Positions 36,998 to 49,614 are shown, numbered from the stretch's first letter. The stretch is 64,000 nt of DNA from Takakia lepidozioides (GCA_030704615.1 CM060731.1:17112001-17176000), one strand, 5' to 3'. The notes: generated by a model from the sequence alone, not told the origin. Program-made: numbers and translations.

Positions 36998-37633
36998 GTC
37001 ACATACAGCAATCCCTTCTGTGATCTTAATTCACCAAGACACAGACAGACAGACAGACAGACAGAACGCGAGAAGGAGAGAGCGGGAGGGAGCTTCGTTC
37101 TCTGTTCCCCTAACCCTAAACCTTCTCGGTTCATGTCCCCGAGTCCATGTCCTACGCCATCAATTATTGCATTTCGCATGTCCTGACAGCCATGTGCGGG
37201 AATGGCGGACGGAAATGGTGGAACAGATAGGGCACGACGTGTTCCGGTCAGAAACGGTCGTCGTGGTGAGTTTCGTAGGACGATTCCAAGGCAAGTGTGT
37301 CGAGGAGACACAGGCAGGTTGTGTGTGTCAGTACTGGTTGCTCCTCGAATGCCGAGCACAGATCCTGCCTGGACTACTGCCTGGGAGCATCCTTGCACGC
37401 GTTTGCTGGATCCCTCCCTGATGGTGGACGGGGTTGTGCATCTGCCCGTGCTGGCGTCAGAGCATCCGACCAGGTTGATTCGGTGAAGAGTATGTTGTGA
37501 AATCTCGCAAATTGTGGATGCACTGAGACAATGCTGGGAAGTGTGGATGGGCATGCAGCAGGGAAGCGATAAGCGTATGAGTGTTCTTTCCCTCCTGGGA
37601 GGGTGAGGCGGAGGAAGGGATCGTGTGGGCACC
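36998..37633. promoter_or_regulatory. Divergent promoter, PEX14 (-) / GAUT (+)
   Basis: About 640 bp between start codons. It contains a telo-box-like CCCTAACCCTAAACC at 37108-37122 and an (ACAG)n run at 37041-37064, both in the likely PEX14 5' leader. No TATA box was recognised on either side. Confidence 0.5.
37041..37064. repeat. (ACAG)n microsatellite
   Basis: About six tandem ACAG units in the PEX14 leader. Length change would alter the transcript leader only. Confidence 0.85.
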
Positions 37634-40031
37634 ATGGCAGTCAGGGGGGGACGGCCGATGGGTAGAGTGAAGGCGGTCATGTACCGAGCCGTTGTGCCTA
37701 CAATGCTGGTGTTTGTGTTTGCCACCACAGCCGCTCTGCTGTATGGAGACAGCTCCACTGCTGTACCGGTGAGCTATCTGTTTGCTCTCTTTAGTATTCT
37801 GCGTCTATCCTTCTGCGGTTTAGCTCATGTGAGGAAACAGAAGGTTTATTAGGGGCTAGCAGTGGGACTTGAACAGTCATGACTTCTCCAGCTTCGGGCT
37901 GGGGAGTGTGCTGCTTTATAGCCTGCGATATCGTCCTGGTTCCTGTGTAACATTCTGTGGCAAAGATTGCTTGTATGAGCTGAGTCTGAAGTGCACGCGC
38001 ATCTTGCATTGCCCAGTTTGACTTGAAGCTGACGTATCTGCAGGTGGGATTAGAGAAAACGTATTTGGCATCCGATCACGTGCATGCATACATGGCACGC
38101 ACATTCCTGGCCCTAAGACCAAAAGCGGATCCATTGAGGGCCAAAGTTGACAGTCTGTTCAAGCAAGTCAAGGACCAGATTGCCATAGTCAGTGCGTATT
38201 CTGCTTTTGCTCGGAAGGCCAAGTTGGATATGATGAAGGAGGTGCGCATATTTGCTGAACAGGCTAGGAACTACACGGAGTTGTTAGACAAGCCAGAAAA
38301 CAGAGCAATGCTGGAAAGTACTTCTGTTGACGAGGAGAACTTGAGGACATTTGAGAGGGACATTAGGGAGCGCCAGCGGGTGACAAGGCAGGTGATTATT
38401 GATGCCAAAGAGCTCTTTGACAACCAGCTCAAGATTCAGAAGCTGAAGGACACTATTTTTGCTGTGAATGATCAGCTGACAAAGACAAAGAAGCAAGGTG
38501 CTTTCTCGAGTCTCATTGCGGCAAAGTCCATTCCTAAGAGCCTTCACTGCCTCTCTATGAGGCTTATGGAAGAACGCATTGCTCACCCAGAGCGCTATCC
38601 CAAAGATAAGAATCCTGCCCCGGAGCTGGAAGATCCGGATCTTTATCACTACGCAATCTTCTCTGACAATGTGATTGCAGCTTCAGTGGTAGTTAACTCT
38701 GCAATCAAAAACTGCAAAGAGCCAGAGAAGCATGTATTTCACGTGGTGACAGATAAGATGAACTTAGGAGCAATGCAGGTTTGGTTCAAGATGCGACCAC
38801 CAGGGAAAGCCCACATAGACGTGAAAGCTGTGGAGGACTACAAGTTTTTAAATTCGTCTTATGTGCCAGTCCTGCGACAGTTGGAGTCAGCAAATTTACA
38901 GCGATTTTATTTTGAGAATAAAATGGAAAATGCCACAAAAGACTCTTCGAACTTGAAGTTTCGCAACCCAAAGTACCTGTCCATGCTCAATCATCTCCGA
39001 TTTTATCTGCCAGAGATGTACCCAAAATTACACAGGATACTTTTCTTGGATGATGATATTGTGGTCCAAAAAGATCTTACAGGGCTCTGGGAGATTGACA
39101 TGGATGGCAAAGTTAATGGGGCTGTTGAGACATGCTTTGGCTCCTTTCACAGATATGACAAGTACATGAATTTTTCACATCCATTAATTAGTGCAAAATT
39201 CAATCCAAAGGCCTGTGGTTGGGCTTATGGTATGAACTTCTTTGACCTGGATGCATGGAGGAGAGAAAAGAGCACAGAAGAATATCACTACTGGCAAACT
39301 CTGGTATGTTGGACTCCTCCACCCCACTGTTGATATTTAGTCTTGGTCCATACCAGATTGTGATAATTGCTTTGTTGATCTTGATGATAAGAGGTAGTCA
39401 TGCTGAGCTGTGGCAGAGAATGTTCTTGATGGCCTGCAACCATGTGTGTTGAAGTTGAGTTCAAGATTTTCATCTCTTATTTTCTTACTCTGTGAGAGAG
39501 GTTGGAACCTGTTGTTGCTTGACTTAGAACCTGCTCCAGTTACTGCTTGTGCTTCGGAACGTTTCTGTATGGAGGGCTGTGCTTTCTTAGAACACTCCAT
39601 ACAGATAGCGGGAACATGGATTTTTGGACCACAGCAGTGGAACAATTTGATGTTGGGCGTGTTGAGAGTAAATTAGCATTTGCTTAGTGGAAGTTGAGAT
39701 TTATGTAATAATAGGCTGACGCCACTTCTGTTTTGGTTTTTCTTCTCTTGTACAGAATGAGAACCGCACATTGTGGAAGCTTGGCACTCTACCCCCAGGG
39801 CTAATCACTTTCTACAAGACAACTAAGCCCCTCGAGAAGTCATGGCATGTCCTTGGGCTGGGATATAACCCTAATATCAGTATGGACAAGATCAAGAATG
39901 CTGCAGTCATCCACTTCAATGGAAACATGAAGCCTTGGCTGGATCTCGCCATGAATCAGTATCGAGAGTTTTGGACGAAGTATGTAGACTATGAGATGGA
40001 GTTTGTTCAAATATGCAACTTTGGGCTTTGA
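37634..40031 (+). CDS. GAUT: GAUT-family galacturonosyltransferase, GAUT8/GAUT9-like (GT8)
   Basis: Three exons: 37634-37768, 38044-39303, 39756-40031; 1671 nt, 556 aa. GAUTs add galacturonic acid to homogalacturonan or related pectin and xylan primers in the Golgi. Exon 1 encodes a short cytosolic tail and a signal anchor (VVPTMLVFVFATTAALLYG), giving a type II membrane protein. The stem has QLKIQKLKDTIFAVNDQLTK and KKQGAFSSLIAAKSIPKSLH, typical of the GAUT8/QUA1-GAUT9 branch. The GT8 metal site is LDDDIVVQKDL (about residue 379), followed by NGAVETCFGSFHRYD and CGWAYGMNFFDL. The C-terminus has LWKLGTLPPGLITFY, AVIHFNGNMKPW and ends EFVQICNFGL. The GAUT8-or-9 split is family memory, not a tree. 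With three exons it is intron-poor. Confidence 0.93.
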
Positions 40032-41227
40032 CAGATCACAAATGTGTCACGGATTTTCAGATGATCACCACAATATCCGCAAGGACGGTGAACTTATAGG
40101 TTATGATGATGCTACACATGGCTGGTGGCAGCAAACAGATGTTCTGTTCTTGCCAGATGGGCCTCCTCTACGCATCCTAAATCATGGAAAAGGGCCTTGA
40201 ATATTTGGTTACTAGATGGCCACCTTATCCATGGTTTGTTAGGATTCCATTCCATATCACCCATCTAGTCTAGAAAGCTAGTCAGTCAAACGGACCTTAA
40301 ATGATTTGTGTATTGAGCTTTTCAGGCCAAGATGTATGTTTCAAGGCTTACCTTGTGAAATCCCGTCTTGGTTTTGTAAGCGTTTCTCTTAGTACCTGGA
40401 CCACGCGGGAGTAGCCATTGTATTAGACAAGGCTGCTGATTATATAAGCACATGGCCTTGAATCATATGTTACAGTGAGCACCAACACTTCTGAAAGTAA
40501 GAATGATTGTAGTCCTCTTACGGAGTGTTCTAACTACATGACATTCTCCAAAAATGACACCAGGGCTTTGATTAAACTTTTGGTGGCAGGTGGATTTATT
40601 GGTCTTGCTTGAGATTGTGAGATCTCTCTTGCAACTGCATGTCTATTCACCACCGTTCACTTCGTATCCATTGCAGATAACCGAGCTCTCTGTTGCCAAA
40701 CATCCATTGCCACTTATCCACTGCTTCAGGTGAATTTATCTTAGGTCATACGTGTTTCAAGTTTCAACTGCTTCTTCAGGTAAGTTTATCTTAGATCAGA
40801 GGTGTGGGACAATCTCCGGGGTTGCTAAGGTAACTGTGGGGCATTACTCCAGTACGAAGTGCATGGAAAGCCCTGCTGGGCCAGTTAACAATTGTCATCT
40901 TGCAGACAGATGCAACTATGTTTTACCACAATTGTTCACAAGCCTTAGTTCTCGATGCTTTCCTTGCTGTCGGCACTTTGTTGTAATGTGCATTAAGTGC
41001 ATAATTTTATAAGATTTTAAACTAATCATGAAGTGCAGTAGATCTCGTCATTTGCGAAGGAGGAGCAATTGCGCACCTAATCACTCCTGATAAAAAGCCC
41101 TTGAAAGGGTTGTAGGGTACCAGACAATGGCTGCCTTTGCTGGCATAGAACAGCAGCAAGTGGTCTAAAAAAATATTCTTCATTCAATTGTTTACCTCTG
41201 CGACTACAGCAGGACAATAAAATAAAG
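40032..41227. other. Convergent intergenic region, GAUT / QTRT2
   Basis: No coding signal seen. It should hold both 3' UTRs. A frame at 39991-40200 overlaps the GAUT end and has no family match. Confidence 0.45.
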
Positions 41228-44200
41228 TTAGTCTGTCTGTTGGTCCAAATTTTGGGGCACAGAATAGTTTTGGTCTCGCCTTTGGCTGATGAACCAGCTC
41301 TTAAACTCGTGAAATTTTCCAGTCTTAATTGACTCTCGGATGGCCTGAAAGAATCGTAAGTAGTGATGCGTGTTATGTCTGCAAAACACACATTGCCCAA
41401 CGCAGTCACATAAAGATGGGCCGTGAGATTCTCAACAATCTAGCTTCTCACTTTCTGGACACATAATTCAACAGACATTCAACAGACATCACACAAGGGA
41501 TACAGGTAACTCACATGTCCAGCAGCGTCTGCACCAGCATTTCATGCGCATTAAGTAAATGGTTGATGTAGGCTCGTGAATGATTGCGACAAGCGTAACA
41601 TTGACACCCCTCTACCAGCGGTGATCTATCCAACCTGCCCATACATGAATGTCGACAGAGCCAATCAAACAAGAGTGGTGAGGTTGTCCACTGATCACGA
41701 TGTCAACCTTTGAGGGATTCATTCTGCTCGCTTATGCACTTCTGACCAACCAGAGCAAGAACTTACCTGGTAGAGACAGATCGGAGGTTAATTTTCCCAA
41801 AATCGGCACCAGTTATCCGATTTTCAGCTATCAGCATCCCATCAACGAGTCCCTTGTCATCCTTGCCCATCGACAGAGGGAAGGTCATCGCATAGCCCTC
41901 CTTAGTGAGCAAGTGGGGATATCTGAAAATCATTCAAGGAGCTCAAAGACAGAGGACCTTCTTTTCCACAATTACAAAAGGAGTAGTTCAAACTCATTAC
42001 AGTGATTGTACCAAGACATCTCATTCGGATTATCATCTTGGTCATTCTATGCAATAGCGACTGTGCAGAGGTTTGCTACGGTGAAGACCAAACAAAGAAG
42101 ACCCAACATATGTTCACCAAAACCATCAGCACTCAACTCTTTTTGAAGAATCCTCTATATGTATATACTGGATTAGACTTTGCTTACTGTACCCTCAGGG
42201 AAATTTTATCCCTAACTTTGTTGTTACTCATAGAGAGAATGTACTCAATCTAGAATGCAGGCTTTAAAGTGGGGCCCTAATATATGCGGAACCTCTGCCA
42301 GAAACATCAAGTAGGAGGAAACTTCCATGAGATCTACATCTCTAGGCTACTTTCAGGCATGTCCAGGCTTACCACAATGGTAAAGGATACGTGCTATCAA
42401 ATAGGTCGATGCCAGCAGCAACAGCATGCAGCACCTCTTCTGTAAGAGATTTCCACGAGCCATCAGTCAAGTTTTGCTCCACAAACTGTCTCTTGCAAAC
42501 TCAACCAAGGCTGAATTGATGAACCCCACTTGATGCATATTGGAAACATGGCATATTCCTTGCAGTAATCTGTTCCAAATGGCTATCACAAGACTAAAGG
42601 GGGGACTAGGTTTGCCCATCAGAGCTATTTACCTGGCATTCCAAGCCCACTGACATGGCGAGGCTTCTCTTCTGGTAGGTTTTTCTTGAAAGAAAACAGA
42701 GAAACAATATATGAGTCACTTCATCAATTCTCAAGCTACAGGGATGGAAAAGGAGGCTGGTTTCAACGGAGGCCAGTAAGGGCAAATTAAGATTTTTTTT
42801 ATGAAGAGATATAATAGTGAAGAGAAGGTGGGGGGAAGTTGTACAATAGCAGCCTCCAGAAGTGGGCCACGATCCTCTGCAGCTTCACCCAGCCCAAAGC
42901 CCCCGAGTGAAAAGCCTGCATCCATCTTTCCCAAACCCAAACATTAACATTGTCAAGTCCCCATTTCTACTTCATGACAGTGGGAGGGAGTTGGTGTGCA
43001 CTTTAAAGTGCACATCAGTGGTACTCTCCCTTCCTGTCTGACACACTGAAACCCTCAACATGCTAGAGAGATCATTCACACATAGACAGAAGACCAACAA
43101 GTATGTTGTGTGAGATTACAATTCCGCTGTGTCAAATGGCTAAAAAGAAGTGTACAATTGCATTGAAAAAAAAGCCCATAGGTCCGTTTCCCCTCGCTCT
43201 CCATTTCAGTAGAAGTTAATGTTTTGATTCACATGAAGTAGCAGACTTGCTCATGTCAGCCTGCTTTAAGACTGTAGGAGTGAAGCAGGATCCTACCTGA
43301 CACATTGCGAGTAGCTGTTTCTTGGGCAGACCGTGTCCGCTGCTCTAGGCTGTCCCCTCCTACCACGACTCCCAGGCACCTGGTTGCGTTCTCTGCCTGA
43401 CATGCATTGCATCAATGTTTTGTAGCCCTTGGAGAGAAGATTCTAGGAGCATGAATATCTCATTAGAGCCCGACTTACAACTTCCAGTCTAAATAGTCAA
43501 CAAGGAGTTTCCCATTACACTCTAACGTCTGCAAAATCAGAAAATTGCCAATCTGAAACCAAGTCATCAGGTCATCTTTGTAAATTTTCAAGTTCTGAGG
43601 TTCTGGACAACATTCACATCCAAAGGTGGTCTGGGAGAAGGGAGATGAGGCATACAGATTGCAGTGCAAGGCAGTGGTCAAGCCATTGCAAGGTACGATC
43701 CACAGACAGCTGGTTTCGCTTGTTAGACACATGTGCAGGCACCTCATCAGGCAGGCTAGCCCACAAATCCGGCTTGCATGCATTCACTATCTCCATATAC
43801 TTAGCTGGCCCTACCTGCCTCCCACGCATACACACAGTTGAAATATGAGAAAGAGACGTACTCATTAGCCTTGTAAACATGTATGCGACACATCACCTAA
43901 ACAGAGATAAGGACTAGGGAGAATAAACTTTTAGTACAGCACTGTTGTTAGTGCTCCTGAAATGACACTAAAGTTGTGAATTGCTGCCTCCATACCACTA
44001 GCATCAATAGGAAAATGTATTATATTGGCGCCAGTTTGGACTCACTTACTGTTATTCCGTACCAAGACCGCTCTAGTGACCAGATTGGGAGGGTCCTAAG
44101 AATGCCCAGGAGAGGCTCGGTCGCTCAAAAGCAGCAATTTGAACCCTCAATCGTCTAGCAAAACGAGAGAACCTAATCCAGCAATACAGGGAGAGAATGC

Positions 44201-45331
44201 ACTCAAGACGTTGTTTTTGGCTCGGCGTCGAGATTTTCAGAGTTGGTAAACAGAGGTACAGCAACAAATCCCTTGATGGATTTGAAAAGGGCTTCTCTCT
44301 GGTGATTGTACCCAGGACAATGAATCAGATAGAGGGAGAGAGAGTACCAAACGGCGACCAAACGAAGTCTCGAAGGAGGCACCAAGCTTGGTGGTGGACT
44401 CTCCATCCGCTTCATCCATGAGAGAATCCCTTGCGATAGCAACAATGCCATGATCAGGTAAACTAAGTAGCCTGTGCAAGCCTCCCACCTCCGCAACCAC
44501 CCTTGCTGAAGGACGCTCCAAGCTACAACCAGAGTAATCGTTTATCGGTCCATAATCAGTCCATGGATGATCCACAACAACACAAATCAATTCCTTATTT
44601 GAACAGAATTGCAACGCCAGAACGAAGATAAAATCCTCAACTATCTGTGCGGATTGCTACCGCCAGCCAGTTTAGCACAGCCAATCATTTCTCATATCTC
44701 TGTCAAGTCACAAGCCCCGAATTCGCCTCGCTACGAGACAAAGGACTTATTTCAACCCTGATGATTCCATGTTGAAAGAGGGATGCCCCGTGCATCCTGT
44801 GGATTGCGTCAAGGTCTTGGTTCTTACTATGCCCGTCTCTCACACAAAAACTAACAGAAGCTCCAGAAACCAGGTCAGTAACTTCAACGGTCGTAGATTT
44901 TTATGGTGCACCAATCGCTATCGGCAACATAACACTTTTTCACTATCTCTACCATACCTCTCTCTTTGCAGCTCGATGATATGCTGAGTGGAAAGCTGCA
45001 GAAGGATGAAGGAATGTTGTAAACCAATTGCGCATAGTCTTCTTCCCAAATTTTGTCCTGGTGATGTTGTGATAGCAATGATTTTACGGGTTCAAAACGA
45101 TTTCCTAGCTACTGTAGTACTCAGCATTCACAGGTCTTACAAATGAAGGGGGCTGACTTGAAGGGCATGCGCATCGCAATGCAGGGAGGGCAAGAGGTCG
45201 GGGGGTATAAAAGTCGGAAGACCCTTGCGAGTCATAAGCAGCAGGCAGGGCGTCTCCAGCTGCATGCCTACCGCCAGCTGCAAGGACCCAACTCGGGCCT
45301 GTGCACTGTATGTCCGCACCACGAACTCCAT
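41228..45331 (-). CDS. QTRT2: Queuine tRNA-ribosyltransferase accessory subunit 2
   Basis: Ten exons in transcript order: 45141-45331, 44348-44522, 43656-43814, 43297-43390, 42845-42915, 42633-42684, 42391-42439, 41767-41922, 41515-41634, 41228-41378; 1218 nt, 405 aa, all phases agree. QTRT2 pairs with catalytic QTRT1 to swap guanine for queuine at position 34 of tRNAs with GUN anticodons. Blocks: LLLMTRKGLPTFIPPDLLPS, GLHRLLSLPDHGIVAIARDS, GASFETSFGRRL, DLWASLPDEVP, KRNQLSVDRTLQWLDHCL, LGVVVGGDSLEQRTRSAQ, VSGFSLGGFGLGE, VAAGIDLFDSTYPHLLTKEG and GADFGKINL. The zinc site is CQCYACRNHSRAYINHLL with the later HNTHHYLRFF. It fits the accessory rather than the catalytic subunit because the FDCV-PTR motif of QTRT1 is absent. 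Exon 4 uses a GAG acceptor, its least certain join. Confidence 0.9.
44150..44335 (-). mobile_element. LINE 3' fragment, copy D, next to the QTRT2 exon 2 donor
   Basis: Minus-strand LIHCPGYNHQREALFKSIKG, then VPLFTNSENLDAEPK, matches copies A-C. Its 5' edge lies within about 15 bp of the exon 2 donor (GTACTCTC at 44340-44347). Confidence 0.6.
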
Positions 45332-45689
45332 CTCCGTCCCTTCTTCACCTCCGCCACCACACCCACAAGGAGGCAGAGCTCCGGGGCTGCTTGCAAATTC
45401 TTTCAGCAGCCTGCAACATGAACGAACGAGCGCGGACGAACGATTGTGAGGAGGAACGTGAGATGCTCCAGCACCTACTGGATCCTCCATTGCACCTTCT
45501 TCCCGGCTCAGAGGCAGCAGGGGCATCGCGGGCTGTGTTGCCCGTGTGCACCACCAACAACGTTCTTCATCTCTGATGCAGGGAAGCTTTGGGTGGGTGG
45601 GTAATCTGTAGGATAGCCACAGATTGAGAGTGGGGAGAGAAACGCAACCCAACTCACTTGGGTTGTACAAAAAGGCGTCGAGTAGCAGA
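45332..45689. promoter_or_regulatory. Divergent promoter, QTRT2 (-) / trihelix gene (+)
   Basis: Only about 360 bp separate the two start codons, so the promoters and leaders overlap. No TATA box was recognised. Confidence 0.45.
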
Positions 45690-46883
45690 ATGGAAGGCCA
45701 GATCCATCATGTTCAAGGAGATGGCGAGGTTGAGGGAGAACAAGAAGAGTGCCCCACGAGCAAAAAGACTTCACCTTGGCAAAGAATGAAATGGACGGAT
45801 GCCATGGTCAAGATCCTTATCGGTGTAGTGCTAGTGGTGGGGGAAGATAGCAGCATAGATGGCAATGAAGGAAACAACAGCAAGCGGAAGTCAGGTATTA
45901 TCCAAAAGAAGGGAAAGTGGAAGTCGATTTCCAGATTCATGATGGAGAAGGGGTGCTATGTGTCTCCTCAGCAGTGTGAAGATAAGTTTAACGACCTAAA
46001 TAAGAGGTTCAAGAGATTGAATGATATTCTTGGTAAGGATTTGGCTGCTAATGTGGTCGATGATCATTGCCTTTTGGAGGCCGTGGATCACATCCTTCCC
46101 AAAGCCAAAGAGGATTGCAGAAAGATTTTGATCTCCAAGCATCTGTTTTACAACGAAATGGCAGCTTTTCACAGTGGAAACAAGGCTGCACTGTCCTCTG
46201 AGTTAGAATTGCTGCCCTCATTGATGCTGAAGGGCAGAGAATTTGTCGAAACAGGAAAATGCAAGCATGAACAATGCGATGAAGATGATGAGGACATGGA
46301 CGACGACGACGAAGACGAGGAGGAGGATGTTGATGCTGATAATGACCAGGATGATGACGATGATGGGGTAGACGAGGATCTTGAGCCGTTGGCGGATCAC
46401 CTCAGTAAACGCCGGAGGCTGTCAAAGAAGCTGGAAGAAGGCGGTTTAGGTTTATCATCATTATCTTTGCACAATGTTGCGAATGGCATACCCAGGAGTG
46501 TTGAGAATATTAATGCAGACTCAATGGGGATCTTGCAAGTAAGCGCAAAGGCATCTCGGGAACACCAACGCTGGATGAAGAGTAGGACCGTTCAATTAAA
46601 GGAGCAAAAGGTTGGTCTGCAAGTGGAGGCTATCAATCTTGAAAAACAGCGCTTCAAGTGGCAAAAATTCAGCTGCAAAAAGGATAGAGAATTGGAGAGA
46701 TTAAGGCTGGAGAATGAGAGGATGAAGCTTGAGAATGAGAGGATGACGCTACAGTTAAAGCAAAGGGAACTTGAAATAGACTCCCAAAGGTCGGAGACAT
46801 CAATGACCTCTCTGGCGCTTTTATTGGATAGATTGCAGGCAAAGGAGCCGACTGGTCCCAACAAACCTAGCGAGTTAAGTTAG
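45690..46883 (+). CDS. Trihelix (GT factor)-like DNA-binding protein, single exon
   Basis: 397 aa from the first ATG in frame. Residues about 30-115 look like a plant trihelix/Myb-SANT-like domain: WQRMKWTDAMVKILIGVV, then KKGKWKSISRFMMEKG and QCEDKFNDLNKRFKRLNDI, with the spaced aromatic residues of that fold. A region rich in Asp/Glu follows (about 196-232; codons 46275-46385), then a basic KRRRLSKK and a long charged coiled coil (about 290-373, with LERLRLENERMKLENERM). This layout fits plant sequence-specific DNA-binding proteins of the trihelix group; targets are unknown. No intron is needed. It shares its promoter with QTRT2. Confidence 0.8.
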   Translation: MEGQIHHVQGDGEVEGEQEECPTSKKTSPWQRMKWTDAMVKILIGVVLVVGEDSSIDGNEGNNSKRKSGIIQKKGKWKSISRFMMEKGCYVSPQQCEDKFNDLNKRFKRLNDILGKDLAANVVDDHCLLEAVDHILPKAKEDCRKILISKHLFYNEMAAFHSGNKAALSSELELLPSLMLKGREFVETGKCKHEQCDEDDEDMDDDDEDEEEDVDADNDQDDDDDGVDEDLEPLADHLSKRRRLSKKLEEGGLGLSSLSLHNVANGIPRSVENINADSMGILQVSAKASREHQRWMKSRTVQLKEQKVGLQVEAINLEKQRFKWQKFSCKKDRELERLRLENERMKLENERMTLQLKQRELEIDSQRSETSMTSLALLLDRLQAKEPTGPNKPSELS

Positions 46884-49374
46884 CAGAGGGTATCCATCAC
46901 CTATATCTCACAGTACAGCGGATGATTCCAAGATTGTTCTTTAGGCCATTTTTCTTTGTGGCACAAATGCTTGACAGTTAAGCCTCAATGGTTTTGAAGG
47001 TGGTGGCCCTCGCTTCATATTCTCTCACTCTTGCTCATCTCTTGAGCAGAGGCTTTTGGTGAAGCAAGTGAAGAAATGGTGTTGATTATGGGACTGCAGT
47101 ATGGATCATCACTACAATGAGATTGAGCTCTCGTCATATTGTTCCAGTTTGAATGGAAACTGGGTCTTCCTGGAAATGACAATGGGAACCAACATGACCC
47201 TGCAGGCAGTTGCCCTGCTCAGCATCACTTCCTTCCAAGTGGAGTCTGGGATTGAGGTACCAGCTTGGGGTACGAGCGTGTGGGCATCCAGGATTGTCGC
47301 CCGAATTGTCATGGTTTGGTGAAGCTCGGGATCAGGACCATGTCATCTCAACCCAGACCTTAACTGTTCTGGATCTCTCCAACCTTTTCAGCTTAGTACA
47401 GCATCCAATGTCTGCATTGAAGAAAGGTAAGAGAAAGTTGAGTATGACAACCAAGCTCCCTGCCATAGAGTCCTGTCCAAAGATCACCACATCCACCTAG
47501 AGACGGGAGCTCAGTTCCACAGCAAATTCAACATGGAGAGCTTGTTGTACCTTGTGATGAAGTTAATGATGCTGACAAATGACAAGTTGACAGGAGGCAA
47601 AACCAAGTACTGGGCACCCTCTGAACACCAGTGTTTCAGTTCTAATCAAGCATCCTGAAGCTCCTCTGCCATCATAAGCACCGCCTCCTCTCATGTAAAG
47701 CTCAACCAATGAACATGCACTCTGAGTTTTTCCTACTGGTCTACTCAGTACAAAACCCTCCTGTTGGCAACAGCAACTGCAGAAAGATACACTACCACAT
47801 AGTGTGAAACCCTTGCATACTTGAGAAAGATGAAAGCAGTATTTTATTGAATACTGCTGTACGGCATAATTGGAGGGATAGGAGTTGAGCAGCACTGTCT
47901 GTTTCTGTTCTTACAAAGAACAAACTGCGAGAGCAACAAAATTCTTCTTCAAACCAACCAATACAGATGCTGTCCACCTCAAAAGCCAGAAGGCAATGGG
48001 TGCTGTCATCAACTCCCTGCTTCTGGTTAGATCGGTTATACCTCGCGTCATATGTAACATGCTGCTTTTGTTTTGGTTTTCTGCGCAACCTACAGGTTGC
48101 ACCAGAGGAGCTGGCTGTGAACTTCTGAGGAGTCATTTGTTTCTATAAGAAAGAGGGCTGGAAGGTAAGTTCGAATGTGCATTTCCCTATCTCTTGTTGG
48201 AATTGGATATCCAATTAGTGCAGGGACAGCAGAGGATGCAATTTTGATGATTGCGAGGAGATTATTTTGGGATGGGATGCTTGTTTGTAGGTTAGGATGC
48301 CCTCAGTGTGCCAGGCCACACAAAGTTAGTGTCAGCATAGAATAATTTATTCTTGTCATCAAGTATTTTCTCTATTTTACACATGTTGTAGATGGTCCCA
48401 ATGTCTCTTTATGTTTCTTTATGGTGTAAAATGATATGCATACCAATTCTGTTGGTTGAACTTGAAGCCTCACAAATGGGTAGATATACAAGGGTGGAAT
48501 GAGCTTCTTGTCATGGAATCCTTTCGTGAGTAACTCCCTCATATTGGACCCCTGGACGTAATGAAGGTCGGAATTCCACCCCAAAAACATGTCACGTTTT
48601 GTAACCTGGGCTGAAAGGCTAGATACAGCAAATTGAGAGGATTATAAATGTTTCTCTTCTTCCTCTGCCTTGCCCTACCACTCTTGTTTATTCCAAGGTT
48701 TTCATTTTCTTCCCTCTCTGCAGTTCTACTGTCTTCCACATCAGCATGTATATTATGCAACACTTTGAATGCAAACCCCCTAGAATTTTTGAATGGAGAA
48801 AGTTTAACAGGAAATGTGACTGACTTCATTGAGAAGGTTTTGCTCCATATTTGAGTCATGTGCTTAGTTCTAACCTCCCAATACTGCACAAGGCCTGAAA
48901 CAATAGTGTTTCTCAAGTATAATTGATTCATTACTCATTAGCATGGTGTTTAAGGAACTCTCCATCTAGCTATGTTTTCGAAGGGATGCATAGGAAGTTT
49001 GGATTATGAGCTGTAAATTTGACTGGGCTCATCATCACCAGTGAGACTACAGGAGAGTGAGAGAGTTGAGAGTAAGTTGAGGGTACTTGCACCAGCGTTG
49101 GGATGAAACCTGCATGCCCCCAACAGAAACAGCTCACATGGAAAGGGCAATTTTCACCGTCGCGCCTGCATGTCTCCAACTTGATGGAGAATGCAGGGGA
49201 TGCCAATGTCAAATCAAACGATTGCCAATCAAAGAATTCTGTGCAGAGTGCTCACAAGTCTAGCTGATTCATGAAGAGTTTTCCGCCTCAACTTGTCAAG
49301 ATCAACATGCATCTGGACAGGCTTGTAGGCTCAGTCTGACCGCAGCATACTGACATCCACAAACATATCGCCAA
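46884..49374. other. Convergent intergenic region, trihelix gene / ZNFX1-like gene
   Basis: About 2.5 kb with no open frame I can match to a family and no repeat family seen elsewhere in the window. It should include both 3' UTRs. Confidence 0.4.
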
Positions 49375-49614
49375 CTAGGGGGGACCACGAAGACCAGCAG
49401 CATCATTCCATGCAGCGTGAGTGCTCCCATCGATAGTGGCATGCGTGTTGTCTTCTGCAGGTCTGTGAGATTGGCCACCGATCACAGCCGCACAGTCTGG
49501 ACATCTCGAAGTCTGCATGGGTCCTCCGCATTCTCCCACCACATAAAAGTGGCCATTGGGGCATTTATACCAGTGCCCTCGCCCTCCCACTTCCGCAGTC
49601 ATGACTTTGAGCAA
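49375..49614 (-). pseudogene. Out-of-frame RZ-type zinc finger of the ZNFX1-like gene
   Basis: Minus-strand GRGHWYKCPNGHFYVVGECG, then MQTSRCPDC, is an RZ-type finger like the C-terminus of ZNFX1 and RNF213. It ends at a stop at 49375-49377. The main exon is open in another frame and stops at 49565-49567, so the finger is lost unless splicing restores it. A repeated ATGAC (49601 and 49614) brackets 8 bp. Removing 13 bp puts FKQ directly before VMTAEVGGRG in one frame. Confidence 0.65.

Noticed and set aside
43480-43535. A minus-strand exon-like piece, TLECNGKLLVDYLDWK, in QTRT2 intron 3.
   Set aside because: It ends in a phase that breaks the next exon and has no counterpart in the family.
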